Shown here in pieces: positions 37,572-48,221 of a DNA stretch of 64,000 nt. The stretch is from Rutidosis leptorrhynchoides (taxonomy: Eukaryota; Streptophyta; Magnoliopsida; Asterales; Asteraceae), in assembly GCF_046630445.1 (NCBI RefSeq), contig NC_092333.1, positions 707,511,001-707,575,000 on the forward strand. The letters are read 5' to 3'. Each line of letters opens with the position of its first letter. The stretch's first letter is position 1. A program made the position numbers and the translations under genes. The notes under the pieces are model-generated. The model was given only the letters and a program-made list of their open reading frames with translations. It had not been told where the DNA came from and ran no database searches.

Positions 37572-40508
37572 TGTCATAACCCGTCCTTAACCATAAGAAC
37601 GTGTTAGATAACGTATGATTTCATTGCGAGGTATTGACCTCTATATGCGACATTTTTAAAAGAGAAACTGCATATATTATACATTACAAACCATAACCAT
37701 TATTTTTGTTACAAGCTTTAGACAATAAAAAGATGATTATCGTTTAGCGATAATCTTCGACTTACAAACTTTACATATAATGATAACAACACGATTTCGA
37801 GCATATTTTACAACACAAATCCTTGGGTATGCAGTTTTATTTTTGACACAAATATGCGTACGCAAGATCCTGCTCAAATTCAACATAATGCAGCGGAAGC
37901 TTTAGTAATCACCTGAGAATAGACATGTTTTAAAAGGTCAACATAAAGTTGGTGAGATATAGGTTTAATGCCGGCAGCAATATATATATATATATAGACC
38001 ACAAGATTTCGTATATAAACAGTTTAATAAAAATATTCTAAGTGGTTGAGCACTTGGTAACCATACTTAACATTTAATCACGTCGCATATTCCCTTTATT
38101 ATGAAATCTTACTACACCGTACCAAGTGTAGTCACGAAACGAAGTACTGTGCAACCGTTGAATACTGGTCGTCCAGTTCGGTTGGGGTTGTCAGGCCCGA
38201 TAGATCTATCAACAGGATTCGCGTTTACAATACCGCTGTAAATAACAGTTACCAAGCTACAGGGAAGTATGCCAGTGGTACAACTCAACGTAGAATATAT
38301 TTTTCAGTTACTTGTGTCCATAACGTAAAACATAAAATACATGTATTCTCATTCCCGAAATATTTAGAGTTTAAAAGTGGGACTATATACTCACTTTCGT
38401 CTTGAAGATATATATATAATTTGACTTGGTCTCCGGTTGATATCACGAACCTATCCATATATAATATATCAATACCTTTTCTTTTTAAACAAACGTCACA
38501 TATATATACTTGTTATACTTTTAATACTTTGAATAATTCCTTAGTCCGTAGTTAGCAGTTCGTTGTTAGTAATTCAATTTTAATGGTTCATTTTTAGATG
38601 TTTAATATACCCGCAATGAAATAAATAAAACCCCCAACGAAATAAATAAAACCCCATCGTATATGTATTGGTCGAGATTAATCTTGACCCATGGTACCGG
38701 TGTTGTCAAATGACGTGTTGCGTACATAAAGTACCGGTGTTGTCAAATGACGTGTTGCGTACAATCATGGGATCTTATGATTAATCTTCTCGTGTTGTTT
38801 ACGGGTGATCCTGAACCATATAAAATTGAATTATAAGTACATATATATAAAATATCATGTTAACTTAAAAAGATGTGATTTATTTAATTTTTTCCCAATT
38901 ATTTTCGTGGCTAAACTAGTCTTGGATATCCGATTTTGTTTCGGTCATAGTTTCTTCGTTACAACTCCGTTTTCATTGATTTAACTTGCCATCTCCTTCG
39001 ATCGAGTCCCTCTTTAAGACTATGAACTGTAAATACCTTAGTTTGTATTCAAAATCACACGGCATAGGTCAAACTTTAGTGAAACTTATGAAGTTAATCA
39101 TTTTCCATCATGTAAACAACCTTAAATGATTATTTTTCTAAAAATACTTATACTTTGAGTTAAATCATGAAATTTTTATGTGTTATCATATTCATAGTAA
39201 AAATTATTTTTCCAGAAAATAAACCTCCAATTCAAAGTTTAAGATGGTTTTTAATTATCCAACCCAAAACAGCCCCCGGTGGCACTCCGACGTCGTAAAA
39301 ACAGTTTTTAAGATAATCTTTGAAAAACCAAGTTATACCTTGTTAAATTAGCATATATTTAAGTTATATTACAGGTCTTGGAGTATTTTAAAAGTTAAGT
39401 TAGAAGGATCTATTTAGTTTGCAAACAAGTTTGAAAACATTCAAACTATGTTCTTGTTGTTAAAATTTTATACCACAAAATAAGATAGCTATATATATAT
39501 GAATCGAATAAGGTTATGAACATAGATTCTACCTCAAGTTCCTTGGACAAGGTTGTTGTAAAAGAGGAGTAAGAACCTAGAACCAAAAGGGTGATGGAAG
39601 TGGATGAAAGATTGGAAGTAAGTTGGTGTTCTTGGAAGGATTTCTTGAAGTGTTTTTGTAAGGTTTTCTTATGAGGTTTAAGTGTTGTTTTTGAAGCTAA
39701 ATGATGGGGAAAATGCTTGGAGATGATCAAGTATGAAGTTAAGAGTATTTTGAGAGAGAAATGGAAGTGTAAGTATGAGAAAATGGGGTGAAGAAATGGT
39801 GTGCATGCATAAAAACGTTTTTAGGTTATAAAGGAAAAAAAAGATACCTAACTTTGTTTTCTTGCTAAATAATTCATACTACTTGACAAATGGTTGGTTC
39901 CACATGTTTCTTAATCATTTAAGGCTGCTAAGGAGCAGATTTTTATTGGTATATACCAATAGTAAATACATCTAGAAGCTGCGTATGATACGGGTACATA
40001 TACCCTAGGTATACGTATAGAAATCTTTGAGAAAACGGAACGAGGATTCAAATATAGTTATCTTTTGTAAATATACTTATATTGTTTTATGTATTTAAGT
40101 ATTTAAAAGTGATTAAATACATTACTTATACGATATATGTATAAACATTATAGGTCATAAGTATTTAAGTCAAATAACGTTACGTATGGTTATCGTTTTG
40201 AAAACTTAAGTTAGTAGTTTCAAAATATACTTATAACTTATTGTTATTAATACAAAATGAGATATTAAAACATTCTTAGGTCATGTTAAATATGTATATA
40301 TACATATATATACACAAACGTATAATTATCATATATTGTATAGTTCGTGATATCATCGGTCAAACTAGACGGTCAAACGTTGTGTAAAACTCTTTTCGAA
40401 AAACATAAGTCTCGACAATTTGGATTGCTTATCATGTTGGTAAGGTTTAATTTATGTAAATATTAATCTTATAAGTATAGAACGATCGAAAAAGTGCGGG
40501 TCGTTACA
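37572..40508 (-). repeat. Element D 5' LTR
   Basis: Nearly identical to 29135-32067. The family hairpin (CAAC-TTTAT-GTTG on the minus strand, 37939-37951) and a donor-like CAG|GTGATT are present. The 94-residue frame at 39446-39730, also seen in the other LTR, is probably chance because the LTRs are identical. Confidence 0.95.
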
Positions 40509-42320
40509 AATAAACTCCTAGAAAACGATGCTCCATTCATCTTTTCAGATGAATGTATCAAATCTTTTAATATTCTTAAAGAGAAACTCACTAACGCGCC
40601 GATCATGATAACACCAAATTGGAATCTACCATTTGAACTAATGTGCGATGCAAGTGATTTTGCAATGGGAGTCGTTTTAGGACAAAGGATTGAAAAACGA
40701 TTTCAACCTATATATTATGCTAGTAAGACGTTACAAGGAGCAAAAATGAACTATACAACTACTGAAAAAGAACTTCTTGCTATTGTCTTTGCTTTTGACA
40801 AATTTCGATCATATCTCGTTCTAGAAAAAACGGTGGTTTATACCGACCATTCTGCTCTTAGATACCTATTTTCGAAACAAGATGCTAAACCAAGATTAAT
40901 CCGTTGGATCTTACTCTTACAAGAGTTCGATATTGAAATCCGAGATAAAAGAGGAGCAGAAAATCTCGCCGCTGATCATCTTTCTCGACTTGAAAATCCC
41001 GCATTAGAAGTTCTAAATGAATCGGCCATACAAGACAACTTTCCTGATGAATATCTATTGAAGATAGATTATAAAGAAATTCCATGATTTGCAGACTATG
41101 CAAATTAATTAGTTTGTGGATTCCTTGAAAAAGGATTATCGTACCAAAAACGAAAAAAATTCTTCAGTGATATAAAACACTATTTCTGGGAAGATCCACA
41201 TTTGTTTAAAAGTTGTCCAGATGGAATAATACGCCGATGTGTATTCGGAGATGAAGCCAGTAAAATATTAAACCATTGTCACACAGGACCAACAGGAGGG
41301 CATTATGGGCCTCAACTAACAGCAAGAAAAGTTTATGATGCTGGATTCTATTGGCCTACAATTTACAAAGACGCACACCTTCTTTGCAAATCCTGTGATG
41401 CTTGTCAAAGGGCCGGAAAAATAAGTCAACGTGATGAAATGCCACAAAATGTCATCCAAGTATGTGAAGTATTTGACATTTGGGGTATTGACTTTATGGG
41501 TCCATTTCCAAAATCTCATAATAATCTCTATATTCTCGTAGCCATTGATTATGTATCTAAATGGGCGGAAGCACAAGCTCTCCCAACTAACGATGCACGT
41601 GTTGTAGTCAATTTTTTAAAACATCTTTTTGCAAGGTTTGGAACACCGAAAGCTTTAATAAGTGATCGGGGAACTCATTTCTGTAATAATCAACTTGAAA
41701 AAGTTTTTAAAAGATATGGAGTAACTCATAAAATCTCCACTGCTTATCATCCACAAACAAGTGGACAAGTTGAAAATACCAACCGAGCTTTAAAACGTAT
41801 TCTAGAGAAAACCGTAGGATCAAATCCGAAGGAATGGTCCATTAAATTGGAGGATGCACTCTGGGCTTTTAGAATAGCCTACAAAACTCCAATTGGAACC
41901 ACACCTTTTAGACTTGTTTATGGAAAAGCATGTCATCTTCCAGTAGAAATTGAACACAAAGCATTTTGGGCTTTGAAGACATGTAATCTTGATTTACATG
42001 AAGCCGGACGTCTACGATTAAATCAATTAAACGAATTAGAAGAATTAAGACATGAAGCATACGAAAATTCGTTGATCTATAAGGAAAGAACGAAGAAATG
42101 GCATGATAAAAGAATCAGAACTTCAAAAGAATTTAAGGAAGGAGACAGAGTTCTTCTTTTCAATTCACGATTCAAGCTATTTCCTGGAAAATTGAAATCA
42201 AGATGGTCTGGACCATTCATAGTTAAAAGAGTTTTTTCATACGGAACAGTAGAATTGATAAATTGAAATGGGATTGAATTTAAAGTTAATGGTCACAGAG
42301 TTAAACACTACATAGATAGT
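40509..42320 (+). pseudogene. Element B RNase H and integrase (fossil, continues after D)
   Basis: After the D insertion the RT-linked RNase H resumes, with [17 protein letters not shown] (about 40650), [19 protein letters not shown] (about 40755) and [10 protein letters not shown] (about 40840). Integrase follows, with the zinc region [12 protein letters not shown] and [11 protein letters not shown] (41277-41420), the core with IDFMGPFP (about 41485) and [12 protein letters not shown] (about 41660), and [17 protein letters not shown] (about 41745). It ends in a region with [11 protein letters not shown]. No chromodomain is seen, as expected of Athila. A few breaks are present. Confidence 0.92.
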
Positions 42321-42546
42321 CCGATGGAAGTCGACAACGAAGTTAATCACAATTTCGACACCACAGCTAACTAAGTGTGGGGAGAATCAAGTCTTTAAAG
42401 GATAATATGTATTTCTGTTAGAGTTAGATTGTCTGTTTTCGTGTAGTTCTCGAAAATGGAACCCGAATGGTCTTTCCCTAGCAGACCCTAAAGAACTAGT
42501 CTTCTTCCCCCATTCTGAATTTTTATTTTTTTAGGTTTTTTACAAA

Positions 42547-42963
42547 ATGAAGACTGCCTGTGAACTAAACCATGGTCTAATGCTACACGCTTTGATCACT
42601 AAACGTAATAATGACACACTGCCAAGTGAAATAGTATCAGTAATCAGAGAAAGATTGGACGGAGTAAGAAAAGAATCCAGATGCGAAGATAATAAGTTAC
42701 AATTTGGTAAAGGAAAATCAAAATCCGCAGCGAAAAGAAGAGCACGACACCTAGAAAGATGTCACAAATGCGGAAAATGGTCACATGGAGGTAAATGTTC
42801 AAATAATCAAACCTATTCAAATACCGAATTTGTTACTTTATGCAGAGACGGACCGTTCATATGTTTAGAAGAAAAAACACTGAATGCTCGAGGTTACGCC
42901 TATGTAGCCATGGAAAACCAATTAAACCGACTATCTTATGAATGGGATAGATCGTATAACTAA
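42547..42963 (+). CDS. Small zinc-knuckle ORF downstream of integrase, element B
   Basis: The 138-residue frame starts at ATG 42547 after an acceptor-like TTTATTTTTTTAG. It has a basic stretch (KGKSKSAAKRRARHLER, residues about 58-75) directly followed by a near-CCHC knuckle CHKCGKWSHGGKC, then an aromatic C-terminal part. A perfect plant splice donor CAG|GTAAGT (42977-42985) lies just after the stop. The basic patch with a zinc knuckle suggests nucleic-acid binding. I do not recognise a named family, and the frame is not part of gag, which has its own knuckle at about 26500. Confidence 0.5.
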   Translation: MKTACELNHGLMLHALITKRNNDTLPSEIVSVIRERLDGVRKESRCEDNKLQFGKGKSKSAAKRRARHLERCHKCGKWSHGGKCSNNQTYSNTEFVTLCRDGPFICLEEKTLNARGYAYVAMENQLNRLSYEWDRSYN

Positions 42964-44802
42964 GAATACTATCTCACAGGTAAGTCTGTACAGTTTTTAT
43001 TTTTTTATTTTTTTTTAACCTTTTGATAATAAACGCTAATTTGTTCGCTAAAAAGTATTAAATTGGTATTGAATAAAATTAGGTTTGGCGACCGAAATTA
43101 TTGATATCATTCAAAAATTTATTACATCACTGCGAAATTTAACGTTTATTCTTAAGGTATAAATATCTTTAATCAATCAACCCAAAATATTTCAAAAATT
43201 CGTCATGAGTTAAATTAGGTCATGGAACCGAAATTACTTTACCGAAAAGAGGGGCGTATATTTTTGATAATATTTGATTGATTAAAGTGGGATAAAAAGC
43301 CAAAAAGATTTTTAATTTTATTTTTACCATGTTTTTAAAATTAATATATAAATTTTAAATTAATATTGTACACTTTGTAAAATCAATATATTTAAAATTG
43401 TAAATATTCGAAAAATTAATATAAGTTTGGTGTGAATTTATAATATAAAAATTTAAATTAAGTTTGGTGTGAATTTTATTTTTATGAATTTTTAAATTTA
43501 AGTTTGGTATGAATTTTTAATATTAATTTTGATTTTTATGCATTTTAAATTTAAGTTGTGTGAATTTAAAAACAAAAATTTACTTTATTTCGCTAAGTTA
43601 AAAATATAATTTTTAAAATTCGTCGTAAGTTGAAGACTAGGTCTCTGAACCGAAATTGCTTTAACCGAGGGAGGGACGAGAACTTTTATTATCATTATTT
43701 TTAATCTTATTGAATTAAAGTATGCCAAAAACATTAAAAAACACAAAAATCTAAGCTTTAAAAACAATCGCTTGAAAAAGATAAATTTTAAAATTTTGTC
43801 GAAGGACGGACTAGGACATCAATCCGAAACGACCTTGTCCTAAACAACAAAGGAAAACAGAATTTTATATTTATTTTATATTTGTTTATTAAGTTAAGAT
43901 TTTATAAAAAAAAAACCAAACACCGCGACTCGCGGTGTTTGAGGCTACCAAACCCCGCGACTCGCGGGAGGACCAAAATATAGAAAAAAAAATAAAATCG
44001 AGCTGAACTGATCAGTCCACACCACAAGTCAAACATACAGCGAAAATAAACTCGAAAAAACCCAAGAAAACACCCCCAAAATCACAATTTTTAACCGTTA
44101 ATCATCAGATCTTTTACTAAAATCATGTTAAGAAGGATTCTATCAAGGAATTACTCAAGAAAAACGGTAAATTTCTACACCTAAACACCATTTAATCCGA
44201 AAATTAGTGTTCTTGAGCAATTTTATACCCAATTTGATTTTGATGCTTTTTAGTGTAATTATGCTTCAATTGCTTATGTATTATGCTTGTATAACCTAGA
44301 TTGATGCTATTTAACATGATTAGAAGCCTTAAACTTCAAATTTTGAGTAATCTAAGGTTTGTGTTCTTGAGCAAATTTGGGGCTTTTTGATATAAACAGG
44401 TTATGGTCGATTTTTGTCATGAATTGTTGCTAAATTAAGTAGTGTAACATGTTTAGGTAGTTAAATGATCCAAACTTTGAGCCTAAACATGATTTTGAGA
44501 ATTAAAGTGGACTTTTTCAAGTCTAAAATTCATGAACTTGATTTTTGAGAGATAATGCCATTTGAAACTTGTTTAATTGCTAGTAATGATTATTTTGACA
44601 TGTTATTTGAGTTGAATGCTTATGAACTTGGCGAACATTTTCGTATATGCTTATTTGAAAAAGTGTAGATTTGATGAAAATATGAAAATGAGCTTAAGTT
44701 TGATATAAATTGATCATGTCATTGTAATTATTTTGATTGATGATTTTGCTGACACTAATGCATATTTGGATGCACAAAAATTGTGTTTGATGTGTTTTGC
44801 AG
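42964..44802 (+). other. Element B non-coding region with palindrome pair and candidate intron
   Basis: AT-rich, no clear gene. Around 43420-43570 four near-copies of AAGTTTGGTGTGAATTT follow each other. A looser repeat on the theme GAACCGAAATT appears at about 43095, 43223 and 43649. The palindrome pair lies at 43917-43941 (25 bases, perfect) and 43954-43968. From 44167 (ACG|GTAAAT) to 44802 (TGTGTTTTGCAG) the ends look like an intron, with a short ATG-initiated open stretch at 44125-44166 before it in a compatible phase. Confidence 0.55.
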
Positions 44803-46149
44803 ACTGAAAGGGGTGAATCTTCATCCCAAACTCGCAATGCTCCTGCTGAGAATGCGGAACAACAGGAGGTGGATAACTACTACAAACAAGATATACCTCA
44901 TCCAGTCATGACATTTTCTGATATGCACTTGGAAGATTTGCACCCGAACCTGAGATTTGACAGACTTTGGATAGATTATCCAAAATACCAAAGGGGTTTG
45001 CATACTCTTCATTCTAAAGTTGTTGAGGTACCTAGGGTCATAGAATGGGGACCATTAGAAGCTGTAGAATTGACCGGGCCAATTAGGGAATTACTTGCAC
45101 ACAGGTATGGTAATTCTACTTTTAACGACTGGGTACGTTTATTCACCATGCGTAGACCTGTATATAAAGTATGGTGTGAAGAATTGTTGTGTAGTATAGA
45201 ATTAAATGATCGGGTAGCTAGTTTAACCGATCGATCTTTTATTAGATTTTTGTTAGGAGGTTCGATGCGCCACATGTCTTTACTAGACATGGCTCAGGCT
45301 TTACGTATATATACGCCTGAGGAGTTAGCATCTGCCGATTGTAGAGGGTTGATACTAAATGGTAGAAAGATAGATGAAAATTTTGATACACATGGTGTAT
45401 GGAGTCAAATGACAAGCCATCACCGATTCAAAGGGGGAAATTACTCTTATTTGGATATAGATAGAGCAGAGTTAAGAGTAATTCATAGGTTTTTAGCTAA
45501 TTCGATTACACAAAGAGGTAAGAATAAGGAAAAGGTAAATGAACAGGATTTGTTTTACCATATGTGTATTCGAGACCCACAAAGCGCTGTAAGTATACCT
45601 TATTGTGTGGGTTATTATTTATCAGCTATGGTTAGGGGGATGAGACCACATAGCATAATAGGAGGTGGTATATTTATTACTTTGATTGCTGAATATCTCG
45701 GTGTGGATATAAGTCGGGGGGGATTATTAGTCGAAGAACCAGAACCCCGCGATACAATAGGTTTAAATGTATACCATGGTGCGAAAGTTTTGAAGAGGCG
45801 AAATAACGCCGCAGTACAATACCATGGTAGACATCCACAGGTTGAGAGAAACCAACAGCAAGGTAATGTAGGAGGGGGAAATGAAATGGCAGAAATGCAA
45901 AGGTTTATAGCTTCACAAGAGTATGAAAATGCTAGACATAGAGCATTTGAAGATTGGCAAGTTCATCAAAACCAAATCATAGCTTATTGCCAACATATAG
46001 GTAGAAACTATATTCCTACTCCATCGCCCATATTCCCTCCCTGGTCTATAGAGATTCAACCACCGTATCCTACGTATAACCCAGCCGAAGCATTTTATAG
46101 CACCTATGGTTATGCATGGAACCCCTACTGGTATCAGTATCATCCCTAG
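44803..46149 (+). CDS. Large downstream ORF of element B, in Athila env-like position
   Basis: This open frame of about 448 residues has no ATG at its beginning and starts right after a strong splice acceptor at 44801-44802, so it is probably read from a spliced RNA; a spliced env-region message is known in Athila-type elements such as Bagy-2. It resembles the ORF-1 type proteins of Athila elements: a globular N-terminal part with FNDWVRLFTMRRPVYKVWCEE, LTDRSFIRFLLGG and QDLFYHMC, then a low-complexity Gln/Asn/Pro/Tyr-rich C-terminus. I see no signal peptide or clear transmembrane span, so an envelope role is not supported by the sequence. It looks whole. Confidence 0.6.
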   Translation, partial: TERGESSSQTRNAPAENAEQQEVDNYYKQDIPHPVMTFSDMHLEDLHPNLRFDRLWIDYPKYQRGLHTLHSKVVEVPRVIEWGPLEAVELTGPIRELLAHRYGNSTFNDWVRLFTMRRPVYKVWCEELLCSIELNDRVASLTDRSFIRFLLGGSMRHMSLLDMAQALRIYTPEELASADCRGLILNGRKIDENFDTHGVWSQMTSHHRFKGGNYSYLDIDRAELRVIHRFLANSITQRGKNKEKVNEQDLFYHMCIRDPQSAVSIPYCVGYYLSAMVRGMRPHSIIGGGIFITLIAEYLGVDISRGGLLVEEPEPRDTIGLNVYHGAKVLKRRNNAAVQYHGRHPQVERNQQQGNVGGGNEMAEMQRFIASQEYENARHRAFEDWQVHQNQIIAYCQHIGRNYIPTPSPIFPPWSIEIQPPYPTYNPAEAFYSTYGYAWNPYWYQYHP

Positions 46150-48206
46150 TCTACTTAGTTTTATTTATTTTGTAATTTGTAATGTTGATACGTTTAATAC
46201 TTATGTTAATATTGTAATAGTTTTTATAATTTTCTAACTTTTATTCTTAGATTTTAATAATTTTTGAATGTGGGGTAATATACCAAACTTCAAAAATATG
46301 TATATATGTTTGCAGTTTATCTTATGTACTCAACAGGGTAAAACAACGCATTTTCAAAGACTGGCATTAAGTTCAGCAAAAGCAACTAATTTTGACGACA
46401 AGATGCAAAATATATGTGAAATAACAACAAGATGGAATGAATAAATGATATGCACCATTTATCATTCAGCAAGCAAACACAAATATGTTTGGAAACTTTG
46501 GTAAAATTTAATCATTTTCACACAAATCACCCTCAATAATTTAAATTGTTACTGATTTCTTGCAAATGAGGGCATTGCAAGATCTTAAGTGTGGGAAGGG
46601 GTTAAATTCTTTCGGATTTTAAAATTTTTACTTTATACACTTGGTTACCATTAGAAATACTAGTAAAGTAGTAGTTGTATTAGAATCTAGTGCTCTCTGA
46701 TAATAAAGAACAGCCCTAGTCTTATATACTGACTACCCAATTCTAGTAAAATTTTTCAAAATTTTCAACTAAATGAACTCAAAATCATGTTTATACATAT
46801 TTATGAACGATAAAACTAGGTGTTAACACCGAAATTATTGTTACCTCGAAAAGGACATAAATTGAGAAACAAACCAAAATGTTAAAATTCATTTAAAATG
46901 GAATAGAGGACAATAAAAAGGAAAATAAAAGCCAAGTGCGGGAAAATTCTCCAAGTTATTCAAAACATATGTCACATATTTTTGTACAAATAACTGAAAA
47001 TACTTTTGCTTTGGACTAAACTAAAAAATTTTACCTGATTTACTGTAAGAAAGATGGATCTACACGATGAATCAATTCCATCATTAAAAGAAAGTAAAGT
47101 CTTCCGAAAAAGACACGCGCTTCTTGATTTAGGTCAAGAAGTTGTCGTCCAGACCAGCTGTAGGTTGACGAAAAATCTAGAAAAGTCATCACTAAAATCA
47201 GCAGGAAATTCACGGACCTCAGCATTAAACAGGGTCGCCAAGTGGTCAGATTTATCCTAACCATGAGAAGGATTTATCTCGTACAGTGGGGGGGCACCAT
47301 GCAAATTAGCTGGATAAGACTAATGAATCAGATCCCCAGAAAGGATAATCTCCTTAAAGATTAAAAATCAGCTTTTAAGACTGATATTACTCAATCCTAG
47401 ATATTGACCTTAAAGATTGAGAATTACAAACTCATGGAATTCAATGATATCTAAACTCGAGCTTGAACGAGAAAATATTTTGATTAAAATTATAAACCGA
47501 TTTGTTTTCTGAAAACCCTATTTTCAATGCGTTCATTACCATTGAACGTAAAATCCTAGGAATTCACCTGGAATTCATTAGGTCACCTGAACCAAATCGG
47601 GTGTCAACCGTAAGAACGGTGGTTGCATAGTGGTCAAAGACAGGACCTTGTGCCAGACCGAAAAAATTATAAGGGTGAGCTTTACTATTGCTCCTACCAA
47701 GGATAGTAATTGCGTCCGACACGTTATAGACCATAATTAAAAGCATGTCAGGGGACATTGCCTTAACAGTTGCTTGTTCAACGCTTTCCTTTACAACCGG
47801 ACGGTAGTTTACCGAAAGGTAATATACGGAGCAAGTATACTGGACGTGTTGCTTTCCTAATACAAGGTTAGCAAGTGGGTGACACAAAACCGCAAGTTTT
47901 GAACTAAAATTTTCAAATCTGAAACCCACCAAACCCACAAAAATAATTTGCAAACACCGGTGAAGGGTTATTCTGGAAAACTTATCTAGGGTAAAAGCTA
48001 GATTTAATTTTCAAAAGATCAAATGTTTTCATAAAGATCCAATTTCCTTAATGGATCTAAATTTTATAGTCATGTGGGACTGTAAACCATATCGTTACTA
48101 CCATTGTTTATACCACCGTAAAGAAATCACTGTTGTACAAAGTGTGAAGAATAAAGAAGTGATTCTAGTATTTCAAGACTATATTGCTTGAGGACAAGCA
48201 ACGCTC
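46150..48206 (+). other. Element B 3' non-coding region
   Basis: About 2 kb without a convincing gene. It contains repeated purine motifs like the true PPT: ATGTGGGG (46268-46275), AAGTGTGGGAAGGGG (46587-46601) and AAGTGCGGGAAAA (46934-46946). A minus-strand frame at 47564-47953 (129 residues) shows no recognisable domain and is probably chance. Confidence 0.65.
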
Positions 48207-48221
48207 AAGTGTGGGAATATT
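48207..48221 (+). promoter_or_regulatory. Element B polypurine tract
   Basis: CAAGTGTGGGAATA lies immediately ahead of the 3' LTR, the usual Athila-type position and wording. Confidence 0.75.

Larger units (their letters stand above)
29135..40508 (-). mobile_element. Element D: Ty3/gypsy chromovirus, Tekay clade, nearly whole and very young
   Basis: Minus-strand element with LTRs of 2.93 kb and target duplicate aataa (29130-29134 and 40509-40513) inside the pol region of B. Parts in element order: 5' LTR (37572-40508), tRNA-iMet primer site, accessory acidic ORF, pre-gag hairpin block, gag-pol with chromodomain, PPT, 3' LTR (29135-32067). Reading both LTRs side by side I saw only about two base differences and one TA-run length difference, so insertion was very recent. 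It looks almost whole, with about one break. Confidence 0.95.

Noticed and set aside
44803-46149. True envelope glycoprotein in B
   Set aside because: No signal peptide, clear membrane span or glycoprotein features; only the position fits.
47564-47953. 129-residue minus-strand frame in the B 3' region
   Set aside because: No recognisable domain, opposite to the element's direction and in a region known to be long and non-coding in Athila elements.
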